A stretch of DNA of 64,000 bases from Gnomoniopsis sp. IMI 355080 (GCA_027946555.1 JAPEVC010000068.1:1-64000), one strand, 5' to 3'. Positions 1 through 11,290 are shown, numbered from the stretch's first letter. Notes: generated by a model from the letters alone, not told the origin. Made by a program: numbers and translations.

Positions 1-305
1 GTCCCCATTTGGGGGGGGGGGGGACAAGTTCTCCAGGCTGCTTCCAGGGGTTGTGCTTCCAAATAATTCAAACTGCCAATGTCGTCTCAGATATTGGGTG
101 TTCATCTGAATTCAAGCCTGGCCTCGGTGAATTTAAATTCCGGGAGCTGGGAAACTTGAAACACTTTGTCCCTCCTAAGGCGTATGAGAGTCAATGGTTT
201 CGACAACCGCCAGTTGGTGCGTAACAGAACCGCCTCAGTCGATGCCACATCATCAATTTTTTTTTTCAGAAGCATTTTGAACAGCCGTATGTAATTCAGG
301 GCAAA

Positions 306-1706
306 ATGCGGCAGTACCAACCCTGGCTTTTGTGTCTCTGGCTACTGTCGACTCCCATTTGTTGTGACGACTCGGTGGCCCAGTCGATATGCGATGCACC
401 GGGTCGAGGGGATTTGTTCACTTGTCCCTCTCGAAACAATGGCTGGCTACAAGGCGATGGCTGGCTGGAAGGCGATGCCTGTCAGGAAACTGGGTCGGCC
501 AAGTTCTGCAGCTATACAAAGGCATCCTTCAACGATGATTTTGGTGTATCTTTTGTGACGACACACAAGCGTTTGGATCAAGTATCCTCCTTGTCTGCAT
601 TTACAAATATTGAGACCAAAAAGCCTTGGAAGAACGCCAGTCCAGCCTACCATGAAGAGGAGATTTCTGGAAAAGGCGTTGGGCTTGTGGCAACCCGTCG
701 CATTGCAGCGGGAGAACTTGTGCTGGCCCGGACGCCGGCTGTACTGGTAGACAACGAGGCCTTTACGGAGTTGGGGGAGGGTTCACTCACACGTCTTCTT
801 GTGCAGGCCATAGAGGCTCTACCACAACAACACCAGTCGGAGTACCTGAAGCTTACCACGCATGACGAGGTTCAGAGTCACGATGAACGGATCTATAAAG
901 TCTTTGCCAAGAACAATTATCGGACAAAGATTGCCAACACATCTGACTTCCACGCGACATTCATAGATGGTATGTTCTGATATCTGTCTGCGTTTCAGCG
1001 CCCCAACATTAACAACGGGTAGTGTCCCGATTAAATCATGACTGTCGTCCCAATTGTGGCTATCAATTTGACTCATCGACTCTCACCCAGAGGGTATATG
1101 CTGCTCGGGACATTCTCCCTGGTGAGGAACTGACAGTTGCGTATATTGAGTAAGTCAATCAAACACCAAGGAGACTTGATCCTCATGCGAGTGATTTACG
1201 CCTTGGCGGACTTTTAATCCAACGGCTTGTGTCAAGCACTGAACAAACGTCTCAGTCCTATTCAAACTCGCGATACACGTCAAGCTCAGTTGCAAACCAA
1301 CTGGGGCTTCGCATGCACCTGTAAGCATTGCACCGGAAAAGAGGACGACATAAGCACATCGGATGAGAGGATGGAACGGATCCATAGCCTCTGGAAGGAG
1401 TTGGATGATTACACTGCAGCTTCCACTGCCACTCCGGCCAAGGCAGAAGAACTTGTTAGCCTCTACGAGGAGGAGGGACTCAAGACCCGAATTCACGAGG
1501 CGTACTACCGCGCAGCCATCGAGTACAATGCCGTGGGAGCCTCTGCAAAAGCTTCCAGGTTTGCTATGCTGAGCATCCTCAGGGGACAAATGATGGCTGG
1601 GTTTGACCGTCCCTTTGTGGAGAAGATGAAGGAGTTGGTGAAAGATCCCGAGAAGCACTGGAGCTGGAAATTTCGGCCACAAGAGCATGTGATAGATGAG
1701 TTGTAG
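306..1706 (+). CDS. SET-domain protein with an N-terminal signal-peptide-like segment
   Basis: Model: exons 306-969, 1023-1149 and 1256-1706, 413 aa. SET domains usually transfer methyl groups from S-adenosylmethionine to lysine. The domain starts near residue 121 (SGKGVG). The core NHDCRPN (226-232) and GEELTVAYI (255-263) lie in exon 2. The post-SET cysteines C284, C286 and C289 (CTCKHC) lie in exon 3. The third exon was chosen because only the acceptor at 1255 joins YID to PIQTRDTRQ in frame; the acceptor at 1236 breaks the frame. The ATG has a good context (CAAAATG). Residues 1-20 are strongly hydrophobic and look like a secretion signal, which is unusual for a methyltransferase but does occur in this fungal SET subfamily. 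The segment around residues 46-57 holds a short repeat (GWLQGD, GWLEGD). Substrate is unknown. The domain call is secure; secretion is inference. Confidence 0.85.
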
Positions 1707-2324
1707 ATGTAATATGTAGAGGTAATAAACGGTGAGACAAGCTTCACTTGTCAGATTGGATCAATTTTTCAAGTTCACATGAATGTAAAGCTCACCTTGC
1801 CCTCCAAATTCTAAGCGGTTGTTGAACGCCCTTACTTGAAAAACCACTGCTGCGATACTGCGTACGTTGTTCAAAGGTTTTGCTCGGGCCCCAACCTGCT
1901 CCAGATGAAATAGCTGTCAAGGGTGAACTAAGTTCATATCAAGATATTCACATGTTCTATTGTATCGTTTCGTATTGTTGATCAAAAGAGAAATTTATCT
2001 ACAAACTGAACAGCTAAACAGTCGGTTTGTATGTGGCCTCATGTTGCCTCAGTGACTCAGGCCGGTCACATTTGCCGGGAGGTCTTGGGTCGAAATTTGG
2101 CGAGGGGTCTGAATCTGAGTTAAGGTCTAATGGCGCTAAGCCCCTTTTGAGGTTCGTGAATGCCTTCACAACCCATACGGCAACCACACCAGAGCACAAC
2201 GAAAAGATGATTTGCATCGCGAAGAAAACAAAAGAACCCATATGGCCACCATAATAGAGCATAACCAAACGATGGTAAGCTTCTCAAAGAATAATACAAC
2301 AAGCAACGACATAGACGACAAAAA
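1707..2324. other. intergenic stretch with one weak small ORF
   Basis: This is the 3' flank of the SET gene. Apart from a weak 82-codon ORF on the minus strand (2014-2262), I see no gene, repeat or RNA here. Confidence 0.5.
2014..2262 (-). CDS. possible small one-pass membrane protein (weak)
   Basis: This open frame of 82 codons starts at an ATG at 2262, with a second ATG seven codons later. Residues about 9-31 (GSFVFFAMQIIF and following) are continuously hydrophobic and would form one membrane helix. A polar, proline-rich tail of about 45 residues follows. I recognise no family. It lies in the intergenic space between the SET gene and the tRNA. Chance ORFs of this size are common in fungal intergenic DNA, so it should be treated as a candidate only. 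Confidence 0.22.
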   Translation of the reverse strand: MLYYGGHMGSFVFFAMQIIFSLCSGVVAVWVVKAFTNLKRGLAPLDLNSDSDPSPNFDPRPPGKCDRPESLRQHEATYKPTV

Positions 2325-2417
2325 GGTCCTGGCCCGGATTTGAACCGGGGACCACTTGCAGACAGACATTGTTGTTGATCACCCTAAGCAAGTATCATAC
2401 CCCTAGACCACCAGGAC
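2325..2417 (-). tRNA. tRNA-Pro(AGG) with an intron
   Basis: The minus strand folds as a tRNA. The 7-bp acceptor stem is GTCCTGG with CCAGGAC. The D-arm is GTCTAGGGGTATGAT. The anticodon stem pairs CTTGC with GCAAG. The T-arm is CCCGG TTCAAAT CCGGG, and the discriminator base is C. The anticodon loop reads TTAGGG then T, giving anticodon AGG (proline). About 21 nt are inserted after position 37, the standard place for a nuclear tRNA intron. The internal A and B boxes are intact, so it should be a working gene. Confidence 0.92.
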
Positions 2418-3122
2418 GCTTTATCAAGCTTTGGACCAGTTGTTGAAAACGAGAATTTCGAGAATATCATATATTAGAACTCGGGGGTTTGTAGCAAAAG
2501 TTGAAGATTGTGCGCTGGACTGAGTCGACGGCGGGCAAGCCTCGCTCCACCGCTGACTCGATCGGAATACGGATACACAGGTGAGGAAGAAATGGGTCCA
2601 CCTGAGCACGACGCGTTGGAAATTGTAGACAGAGGAATCTTCCCTATGATTTAGTCAACGAAGCTCATCCCACAGAACAGTTGAGCATGAAAGCGGTGAG
2701 AATGATTTTGGGGGAACGCAACCTTTGCCCCAGCCAGGGTGTGATCAAGTTCAGAGAAAAGACGGTGTCAGCGTTCTAAATTGCAGCAAAAATCGTGCTC
2801 ACATCGACACAAATTGTACACACTTTGCTCCGCCACCGTCAACTGAGCCCTATCACTGATCATGAAAGTTTTGCCGGTCGATGAAAAAACAAACATGTGT
2901 TGCGAATAACTTCGATTTCTGTTTGACTGTCAGTGAGTGAAGAGTCTCCAATGAGCCCCCGGCCTAGGTCGCCGGTACAAGTCCAAGAACGCCGAAGCCC
3001 TTCTAACCTTAAACTATCCCAAAGAGTGCGTGGTCCGTCCCAATGCGAAGCATCCATCCGTTTCCAGAGCGCCTGGTTAAAGACAGAGATAAAGGCATTT
3101 ACAAAGCCGCGGTGCCCATCCA
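2418..3122. other. intergenic, no gene seen
   Basis: This is the 5' flank of the tRNA gene and the 3' flank of the gene to its right. ORFs here are short and match no family. I see no repeat. Confidence 0.5.
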
Positions 3123-4727
3123 CTACCTCTTACTGCTGGAAGCCATACCAATTCTCTCCATAGCGCCATCCACAACGCCGCGATCCAGTGTGGCCGCGCT
3201 ACCGTGATCCTGTTGGGGCATCTCTCCAGAGGTCGCTTTGCCGGAAGCCGACGCAGAACCCTCCTCTGTTTGGGCGCGAACAACTTCCCATTTCTGTAGA
3301 GGCCCACTCATGCCGACCCAGAGATCGCCAGGAATGAAGCCCCCAACTTCTGTGGTGAACGTCTCTCGATCTTTCCAGTCAGATTCCACGAGCCGATCGA
3401 CTTGCTCTTTGGCCTTGCGCCAGATATTGTGGATCTTTTCCTCTACAGCCCTCCTCCTCTCGACCTCGAGGATGAGGCTGTCGTACCCACTCGCGTAGCC
3501 CTCCCAGTGGTCCCGGAGGCGCTCCATGTCACCCAGCGTGGCAAAAATGGACTCCTTCTCATTGTTCCAGCGCTCCACGAATGCACTCGCTGCCTCAATG
3601 TAGGACTCTAGTCGCGAGCCAATGTCCTCTAGGATGCAGAAAGCCTGGATGACGGCCGCATAGGCCGCCTTCACTTGGTCCGACTGGTCCTGCAGCGAAT
3701 TGAAATTCACCTCCACCTCCTGCAGGACTGTGCTTAGGTCTTCAACAACGCCATCTACATGGGGGGCATCGCGGATGACGGTGGTAACAACCTCGGCTCT
3801 TGTCCATGTCGAGACGTCATCTTCTTGCGCTCGTAGGACACCAGAGATGGAGACCGGGTTCGTTTCCTCTCCGACGTCCTTTTGTCGGGCAAGGGCTGCT
3901 CCGCCTTCTGTGATGCGGACGGCCTCGACGCAAATGTCGAAATGACGTGTAAGCTTGGTCAAATTGGTTGCCATGTAGTGTGATTGATCCGTCATGGACA
4001 AAAAGAGCTCGAGAATAGAGGGCGGGCTATTGTAATCGGTGGGGGACTTTTGCGACGACAGAGAGAGAGCATTGTTCAGGTTGCGCATGTTGTCGTCAAA
4101 ATGGAAGAGGTCTGTTGAGAAGCTGGTTTGATTGGCCTAATTTATTAGTCCTCGTACAAACACCCCAGGCTGTCGACTCACCTGTAGTTGATCGATGCCC
4201 TCCTTTAAATCAGCGAGCATGATATGGACCTGATCCTCGCTCACGAAATCAAACAAATACTTGGGCGCCTCCCCTTCGGGTCTAAACAACGGATCGACGG
4301 GGATTTCCCGGAGCATGTCCATGGTCTTTTGCAGCTTGTCGTGCACCGCATCCATGGTGGGTGTGAGCTGCTTGAACTCTTTCTTGGAAGCATCGTATGT
4401 ATGTATCATGTTGCGATGGACGCGCGAAAGCAGTTTGAGCTGGTCCGCGATGCCTCGTTTGAGAAACGCAGTCTGGGCGCCTAGGATGACTGATTCTTCG
4501 TGGAGTTGGCGGGCGTGGGTTGACAGGTCGTCTGCGCGTTGCACGAGGTTCACAGAGGATAGGGCGCGTTTGGCGGCAAGGAGATGTTCGACAAGGACTT
4601 CGACGGGGATGGTGTCAGGGTCGAGGAGTTCACCGTCATCAGACTCGCCTCCATCGTGCTGGGGCAAGCCATGGGCAGCGTGGTGCTCATGGAATGAGGG
4701 TGGGTTTGGATTTGGAGAGGTTGACAT
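3123..4727 (-). CDS. ATG17: autophagy-related protein 17
   Basis: Model: exons 4727-4182 and 4136-3123, 519 aa, with a 45-nt intron that joins GIDQLQ to ANQTSFSTDLFHFDDN in phase 0. Atg17 is the elongated helical scaffold of the Atg1 kinase complex. It binds Atg13 and Atg29/31-type partners at the phagophore assembly site in the cytosol. The sequence shows the N-terminal LVEHLLAAKRALSSVNLVQRA helix, long charged helical segments through the body (coiled-coil-like), and a Ser/Gly/Ala-rich tail from about residue 475. Its length fits ascomycete Atg17 (about 480-540 aa). It is a single-copy housekeeping gene and says nothing special about the region. The ATG at 4727 opens a hydrophilic N-terminus typical of the family. 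Confidence 0.93.
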
Positions 4728-6128
4728 CGTGATAGCCTGACGCTAAACGGACCCGGACGCCGGATGCTAAAGGCTGGTGGGTGTTTTCGATGTGTTCGTC
4801 GACAAGAGCTGCAGTTTGGGAGCTATCCAGCTGTTTTGATCACATCTTGGGTGGTGCAATACCTATGTCGACGAGAGACTGAGGACGAGTGCTACCCGGC
4901 AGTTAAGGCTCCAGCTAACGATAAAAGGGTCGACGCCTGCGGGCGCACTGGGCAGTTGTTGGTCGCATGTTACCTACAGTTGACGCTGGAGACGGAGTCC
5001 ACGCACGTCAGGCTGGCTTAGTGCCAATGGCATGTGCTTGCCTTGCAGCGTCCTATCGTCAAGGTCCAGTCAGATAAGCTTTGAGACAGGGGCCGATCCG
5101 CTGCCATGCTCCCCGGTCTAGGCTAGTCTTGTGTATCCGTAAGTGAGACATCCCTGCATGGCCATGCATCCTGCATCCGGCTCAGTGACGTTACCTAGGT
5201 ACCTAGGTACTGTCCTGATATTTCTACACTCAAGATCAACCGGGTAATTTATTCAAATCCGCTCCCACCTAGTTAATGATGCTTGAGAAAAGCATAATTG
5301 GCAGACAAGCTATCCTTCCAGCATGAGTAACCATGTCCACTCCTGTCTATATCACGAGAGGACACGGGAACATGGCAATCCTCCAATACTGTTACTATAA
5401 CAAAGGAGGCTCCTACATTGATGTTGTAACAGTGCTGGACTTGCACCCAAGCCCTTCGAACTTGTGATGGAAATTATCAAGATAATGATATTCTTTCTTG
5501 ATGGGGAGTCTTGCCCTGGGTAGTTTTCTATGTGGTGATGTATTTATTGGCAATTTTATCAAGACTAGTCTCACGATTTGGCACAGTGTGGTATAGTGTG
5601 TTGCATGTGTGACTACTTGATGCGTACTGAGTGTAGCATTAGTGAGGATATGGGTTGAGCTGGAGGGCCTGGTGTTATTATTTGGCTCTTTCTATAAAAA
5701 AGTGGTTTCAAAAGCTTGGTTACCTTGGATGGATGTCAATCAAGCTCCTGCTACATGTCCATGTCAGAACTTCGGTGTGAAATTGCTGTCATGTTTGTGG
5801 CTTCCTTATGTATCCTTGAGGATTTTGCAGTCGCCGCCCAGACAAACTTGCAGTGCATCATTATTACCTCCCAGGCCTTCTCCTTCTCCTGCTGCTGCTC
5901 TCCTTCCCTACTTCCCTCCTTCTAATGTTTATTCTTCTTCTTCTCGGCTTCCTGCTGCGGGTTTCCGGCGGCGTGCTTTCCTTTGACTGCGCCTTCCGTT
6001 GCGAGATATGGACAGTCTTCCCACCAAAGGCTCTGTCACAAGCCAAATGTGTTGCTGTACTAACCACAGGCTAAATACCAACTATATAGATAGCCCCAGC
6101 TTTGATACTAATGTCCCTGGCTCCCGAC
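4728..6128. other. intergenic, about 1.4 kb, with palindromic ACCTAGGT motifs
   Basis: No ORF here resembles a protein family. The stretch carries two overlapping copies of the palindrome TACCTAGGTA at 5192-5210. This motif recurs elsewhere in the window's intergenic DNA. A CT-rich tract lies at 5870-5960. Confidence 0.5.
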
Positions 6129-6360
6129 ACCTGCCCATATGGTGCAGTGGTAAGATTGCAAGCAAAAACAAATTGAAGTTGGACTAAAAACAAGGGGGGG
6201 GAGTCAGGGACCCTCTGTTCAAATTGCCAGAAACAAGCAAAACAAATAACCACAAATGAAAAAACAAAGGCTAGAAAAAAAGAACAGAGGCTAAAAAACA
6301 AAACAGAACAATGAAAAAGTTCAAGAAGGGCCAAAAAAGAAAGCAAACAACAGTGGAAAC
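6129..6360 (+). repeat. degenerate tRNA-like / SINE-like remnant
   Basis: Positions 6139-6149 (TGGTGCAGTGG) resemble a Pol III box A, and 6217-6227 (tGTTCAAATTg) resemble a box B. Together they mimic the D-arm and T-arm of a tRNA, but acceptor stems do not pair and the boxes are further apart than in a working tRNA. An A-rich tail of about 120 bp follows, with simple A-run blocks. This layout suits a decayed tRNA-derived SINE or a retroposed tRNA. No target-site duplication was identified. It could also be chance similarity. Confidence 0.35.
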
Positions 6361-6702
6361 AGCCCCAGGGACGTAGGCCACTGTGTGGCCGAACCCTTTT
6401 GCTATCCAGATTTATCGGGATTTTTATTTACATTCCCACACTTGACTACCCCCTAGGTAGATCATCACCTTGCAATCCGATAGAACATCTCGAGGAGCAA
6501 AACTAAATGGAAGCAAAAGAATTGTATTGTCTCAGCCTTGCAGGAGGAGCCTTGCCGGCGGCAGCAAGCCTGACCCTGTGAATGACATCACCCCAAGCTT
6601 CATAGACTCTAAACACAAACTCGGGTCTCGACGCGTCTCTTAAGAGACAAATGGCACAACGGATTTTCTATTTTTCTGAGAATATCGGGACACAACAACA
6701 CT
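6361..6702. other. upstream region of the conserved gene at 6703
   Basis: This presumed promoter holds one CCCTAGGTAG half-palindrome at 6451-6460. I see nothing else clear. Confidence 0.4.
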
Positions 6703-7695
6703 ATGGAAGCCGGCAACTTTTCGGCTAGGAGGCTGGACAACATCAAGCGCAACAAAGCACTTCTAGAGCATCTCGGGGCTGCTGCACAAGCCCAAGTGGT
6801 TCGAGACTCCGCGGCAGCATCTGGTCGGACTGCCCGTCAATCAGCTGGCAAGAGGCAGCGGATAGAGAAGCCCAGAGCTGCGCCGTCAAGAACCTCTGCT
6901 CGCATAGCAGCAACACCTGCAAAACCACGATACAATGACGACGGAGATGATTTGGCCCGGGAGTCGACAGTGAGGTCAGCCGGTAAGAGGCGAGCACCAG
7001 GCCCCTCCATCAAACGCGACGATTCAGAGGCAGGAGAAGCCCAAGAAGATCCAGCCTCGAACATTGCCGAGTTACAGGCCTCCTGGTCATCGTGGTCACC
7101 GTCCGCTTCTCCTCCCATTCGCGATGAGGCCGGCTTCTTCCACTTTGACTCCCATCCTGACTTTACACCGAATAAATCCCCTGCCGAGGTCGTGCGGGAA
7201 GGCGCTTTTGGTGGATCCTACTTCCGGCCTCTGTACTCCAAAAAGCTGGGCATTACCATCCATGACGACTGCCCTGACGCCCTAGCAAAAGGTCTCGATG
7301 CGTCATACTACCTCACGTCCCCAACGTACAACCCTGAAGCAAACAAGTTCAAGGTCGCCTGTGGACAGAGCATCGAGCAGTGGGAGGCCAATGGCTGGAT
7401 CAATCACCAATTCGATGTCAGGGGTTGGTTCCAATGGTACTGTCGCTTCTTTGCCGGACGGAGGTGCGTTGATGATGACAGACAAGTCAGCAGATGGAAA
7501 AAGTGTGTGGGTGCTACAGGAAGATGGAGAAGAATGCTCCTCAAAAAGTATATGAGCGCGGGAATAAGAACCGTATGGGATGATGGCGAGGATGAGGATG
7601 CTCCAGAGGTCAGCCCCGTTATGCATCAGACTTGTCATCACTGGGCTTTTGAAGTTACCCAGGACGTTTTGGATGAGTGTTGGAGAATAAGGTAG
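6703..7695 (+). CDS. conserved fungal protein of unknown function
   Basis: This is a single exon of 330 aa. Residues 9-24 (RRLDNIKRNKALLEHL) resemble the short N-terminal helix of nuclear proteins with an 'xRxxNIxxNxxLL' pattern. Residues about 40-130 are basic, low-complexity and probably disordered, with nuclear-signal-like clusters (GKRQR, GKRR). From about residue 135 the sequence is well ordered: SPAEVVREGAFGGSYFRPLY, then CGQSIEQWEANGWINHQFD, WFQWYCRFFAGRR, SRWKKCVGATGRWRR and a closing HQTCHHWAFEV. From memory this tryptophan-rich C-terminal block is conserved across many ascomycetes as an unnamed family. Nuclear location is a guess from the basic tail. The ATG has a good context. Confidence 0.8.
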   Translation: MEAGNFSARRLDNIKRNKALLEHLGAAAQAQVVRDSAAASGRTARQSAGKRQRIEKPRAAPSRTSARIAATPAKPRYNDDGDDLARESTVRSAGKRRAPGPSIKRDDSEAGEAQEDPASNIAELQASWSSWSPSASPPIRDEAGFFHFDSHPDFTPNKSPAEVVREGAFGGSYFRPLYSKKLGITIHDDCPDALAKGLDASYYLTSPTYNPEANKFKVACGQSIEQWEANGWINHQFDVRGWFQWYCRFFAGRRCVDDDRQVSRWKKCVGATGRWRRMLLKKYMSAGIRTVWDDGEDEDAPEVSPVMHQTCHHWAFEVTQDVLDECWRIR

Positions 7696-7930
7696 ACCTT
7701 GTATAGTCTGTAAGGAAGCTGCGATACATGGTGGTGGACAGATTAGACTGTGCGCTACACTACTACGATCAAAGTAAGCCATAGGCTCTATATACAACAG
7801 GTGGAGCGTGGTAGAGGTGGGTAGTGTGGTACCCGCTTTGGTCGTGACACTGCCATGTACTCGTCGCTTTCAGAGAATGCGTGTGCCTCTACCAGCTCCT
7901 TGAATCATAACGTTTGGCCACCTGGCCAGC

Positions 7931-9306
7931 TCAAGAGCATTCAGTCACACTCGGCACATTTGTGCAGCTCCCATATGTCTTGCCTCCAGTCACCACGACA
8001 TTAGACCATGTCCAGTCTGAGCAAGAGCCGGAACCGCATGTAATGACAACATCATATCCGCTACTCGAGACGGCACCGCTACCGGAAATGTTCTTGATGG
8101 TGAGGTCGGTGATTTCGACACCATTGCTTGCGGTGCCGCCATCGAGATCTCCGCCATCGTAGTTTTGCTCAATGAGAATGCCATATCTAAATTTGGTAAG
8201 CAAGTGGAAACCACGACTTTGGAAAAAATACGAACTTGGAAATGCTCTCAAGCGTGATATCATCATATTCCACATTGTTGACCGTGCCAGTGTCGTCTTC
8301 GATGGTCTTGATACGGATTCCTGTTTAATGAGTTAGCATGTACTCAAATATCAGACCTGGATACAGACCATTGACCGAATTGATAACCGTCGAGGTCAAG
8401 AATTGGACTCCATCGACAGTGTTATCATCACGACCACCAACAGACCCTATGGACAGGCCGTGTCCTCCGGAGCAGTAGCCATTCTTGAAGATAATATTCT
8501 ATAAAAAATCAGTAAACATTCTTGCAAAGAACAAGAGTCACTTACGGTGCCAGAGTTGATTGCTACGCAATCATCTTGGTTATAGACGGTGGCGTATTCG
8601 ATAAGTACCGTGTCGGAAGATCCAATGTCGAATGCATCAGTGTTCTTACCCAGGGAATCACCGTCGGAAGCATCAACAGTAATATAGGCCAGTTCAAGGT
8701 TGGAAGCGCCGTTGATAGAAAAGGCCTGCACGGGTGGGTTGAGGATCGTCAGAGTCTCAATCAAAGAGTCCGTCAGGTCGTGAGCCTGGAAGAACTTTGG
8801 CTTGGTCACACCACCGCTGCCTCCCTCGCCGTCCCAGTAGCTCTGATACTTGTGTTAGTCGATTGAATGTAACATGACAAGGAGTTTCTTACAGCACCGT
8901 TGCCGTTCAGGATAGAAGTTCCAGATGACAGCCCTGCCACTTTGACATTGGTACCCGAAACAGCAAAAAGAGGCCCCTCCCATTCCGAATAAGCAAACGA
9001 AGTCTCTCCCTCAAATATAACGGTTGTATCCTCTGGAAGACCTGTCATATCCAGAGTCTTTCCAGCGGGCACCGTCAAGGCGCTCAAGATGATGGTCGAA
9101 CATGACGACTTGGAAACAGAGGCAGAAGAATAGCCAAGACTCCCAGAGAATGTGCAAGTGGCAGCTCGTCTCTCAATGGCCCGTTCCTCGATGGCTTGCG
9201 CAACTTCAGCAGGACTCGGAGCTGCGGTTGGGGCCGGAGCCGCACCAGGAATGGCGAGGACAGCTTTGGCCAAGAAGGCCAAGCTTAGGGCTGTGAGTGA
9301 GAGCAT
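7931..9306 (-). CDS. secreted endopolygalacturonase, glycoside hydrolase family 28
   Basis: Model: exons 9306-8893, 8848-8546, 8498-8369, 8320-8236 and 8186-7931, 395 aa. It hydrolyses alpha-1,4-galacturonan (pectin) outside the cell. Residues 1-18 form a signal peptide, followed by a propeptide ending near RR (about residue 46-47). All GH28 active-site residues are present: N207-T-D209, D230, D231, H252 (GGHGLS), R285 and K287 (RIK). Each sits exactly 29 residues beyond its counterpart in A. niger polygalacturonase II numbering, which supports every splice junction. The start at 9306 was chosen because the signal peptide begins there; upstream codons in the same frame lack one. It fits an endo-acting plant cell wall enzyme. 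Confidence 0.95.
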
Positions 9307-10369
9307 CTTGGCAAGTGACTTGAAGGGTGTGTCAAAATATAGTTCAAGAGAATGTTGTGCGGCTAGGCTTGCTGCTAGACTGACTGCCAAAGTGAAGCCA
9401 TACTGTGCCGCTTTATATGCTCTTGTGCTTTTTGCATTTCTCCGGAAGAATTGCAAAGATGACTTGTTGATTTATCGACAATTTGGGCTAGAGAAACACA
9501 AGGTCCGCTTTGCAAGCTCACTCTTGGGCGCATCAACAATATTGTCTGGTGAGTCTCCTCGTGAAAAATCACATGTCTACACAAGTCTACGAACCTACCG
9601 ATATCCTTTCAGACGCCAGATTCGTGGAAGAAATTTAAAAGCGATTTCTTGTCAGCAGAATGGGAAGGCTTGGCAAGAGACAAGCGACATCTATTACTGG
9701 TGCATTCTTTTCTATTAAGACAGGCGGCTTGCCTCGAGGAAAGCAACCCCTGCCAGAAATTGGAGGCAAGTATTCTCACTCGAGATTTGACATGGCAGAT
9801 GGAAGTTGAACTTGGGATATTATAGGGCAGTAACAGTTCTCGCGAGGCACCCTCAGAAAATGCCAAGAATCACGGTCGTTTTGAGGGCCCGTCTTCTCCC
9901 TATGTCTAGACAGTCACGGACAGAAGATGACCGGGGAAGTGGGGACACGAACGGAGGATTGATTTCCGCTGTCCGCAAGTCGATAAGCATACAGGTAGGA
10001 GGTAGTTGATAAAGTCCCGAGCACCCATTTGCATTAGGATCGGAGTACCACGTCTGTGGACTTGAATTTGTGCAGGCATTCCAGCAGCAAACATCAATGT
10101 CTAAAGTGCTCGGCCGATTCTGGTAGTAAAGAGACAGATTCAATACCATCGTCCCTTTAGGGATAGCTGTCAGACTTGTCAGCAAAGGTAGTCAATTGGT
10201 CGTTACTAGCCATAATTAGAAACCGCTATTCCCTTTGCCGTTTTATGCCGCGATGCTCAGCCGCTAACGGCGGGTCAGCAATGCTTAACTATAAGGTCTC
10301 ACGTCACTGAAAACCAACATCATTGCAATCATCCTGTCTTCGTAGTATAGTTGTGGCGACCCACGGACC
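9307..10369. other. intergenic, no convincing gene
   Basis: This holds the GH28 promoter and the 5' flank of the gene at 10370. A minus-strand frame of 110 codons (9853-10185) contains a cluster of cysteines (VCCWNACTN), but I recognise no family and see no proper start or splice structure. Confidence 0.4.
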
Positions 10370-11290
10370 ATGGCAGACTTGAAGAAAACACAGCCGAAAG
10401 AACACGAGGAAGAAGCTGCTGCAGCAGGTGACGATGGCCTCCCAGAGTACGAGGCCTCCGCTCCAGGACCGTCCTCTTCGCGGCCACGCGCAGCCTCAGA
10501 CCACAACCAAGGCCCGACCTTGAATGATCCATTCAACTTTCCATCAAACTCAGGCTTGCCGCCGTACTCAGAGACAGCCCGGATCGTCAAGCCGGTAGCC
10601 ATTCCACAATCGCGTCCGGACCCTGCGGCACCATTCATTGACGCGTACGCACCAACTCTGACGAGCCGCGGCATCACACCCGAGACATGGTACTCGTTCA
10701 TAAAGACAATGTCAGCCTTTCTTACGGCCAAAGTTTCCGACAAGGCCATCGCTCATGCTGGTGATATTGGGCGGCAGTTGGGGTCTGGTCCCATATCCTT
10801 TGGCAAAGGAGTCGCGCGGAACGCCAAAACAGTTGGTCAGCACATCAAGAGCAATGCCAAGCGTGGAAACGTTGTTGGGACCGCTCTTGGTGTTGTGGGA
10901 GGTGCAATATCTCTGAGCGTTGGAACAGTCTTTAGTGCGGTCGGGACGATTGTATCGCTTCCGGCCTCGGCCGTTGGAGCTGTCGCCAAAAAGCCACATA
11001 CACCGGTGGAACGTGCTGCGGCATATGCTGCCGTTGCAAATAAAGACTGGCTCAACGCTCGAGGATTGTACGCTCAGATCCTTGATACACAGCAATTGTG
11101 CCGGCTTATTGGGCTGTCAGACCCAAGACAGCTGATTGAGAGTGCTAGCGAGCAAGGCAAGGCCGAGAGTGCTGCGGGCCAACTCAAGCGTCTATCGCAA
11201 TATCTTTGCGAGTTGCAGCTAAAAAATGACGGGGAGTTGGAGCTGGGCGGCAACACACTGTGGCTGGTGGTGAATCAGACGTCTCAGTAA
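10370..11290 (+). CDS. conserved ascomycete protein of unknown function
   Basis: This is a single exon of 306 aa with an excellent start context (GACCATGGC). Residues 1-75 are acidic, Ala/Pro/Ser-rich and likely disordered, including LPEYEAS and LPPYSE segments. From about residue 85 the protein is ordered: PFIDAYAPTLTSRGITPETW then FIKTMSAFL. A Gly/Ala/Val-rich stretch follows at about 165-205 (GTALGVVGGAISLSVGTVFS and on). It is hydrophobic enough to touch or enter a membrane and resembles glycine-zipper sequences. The C-terminus is helical and charged. I have seen this architecture in many filamentous ascomycetes but know no function. Confidence 0.75.
   Translation: MADLKKTQPKEHEEEAAAAGDDGLPEYEASAPGPSSSRPRAASDHNQGPTLNDPFNFPSNSGLPPYSETARIVKPVAIPQSRPDPAAPFIDAYAPTLTSRGITPETWYSFIKTMSAFLTAKVSDKAIAHAGDIGRQLGSGPISFGKGVARNAKTVGQHIKSNAKRGNVVGTALGVVGGAISLSVGTVFSAVGTIVSLPASAVGAVAKKPHTPVERAAAYAAVANKDWLNARGLYAQILDTQQLCRLIGLSDPRQLIESASEQGKAESAAGQLKRLSQYLCELQLKNDGELELGGNTLWLVVNQTSQ

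Noticed and set aside
11..23. 13-base G run at the left edge, and a similar run near 16445
   Set aside because: Simple homopolymer tracts; no further structure.
1227..1256. Acceptor at 1236 for the last SET exon
   Set aside because: It puts exon 3 out of frame with the GEELTVAYI block. The acceptor at 1255 restores YIDPIQTRDTRQ.
8806..9456. Unspliced 216-codon frame in the polygalacturonase
   Set aside because: It reads through an intron; the real exon 1 ends at 8893. The upstream start at 9456 lacks a signal peptide.
9853..10185. Cysteine-containing minus-strand ORF
   Set aside because: No start context, family or splice structure; probably chance.
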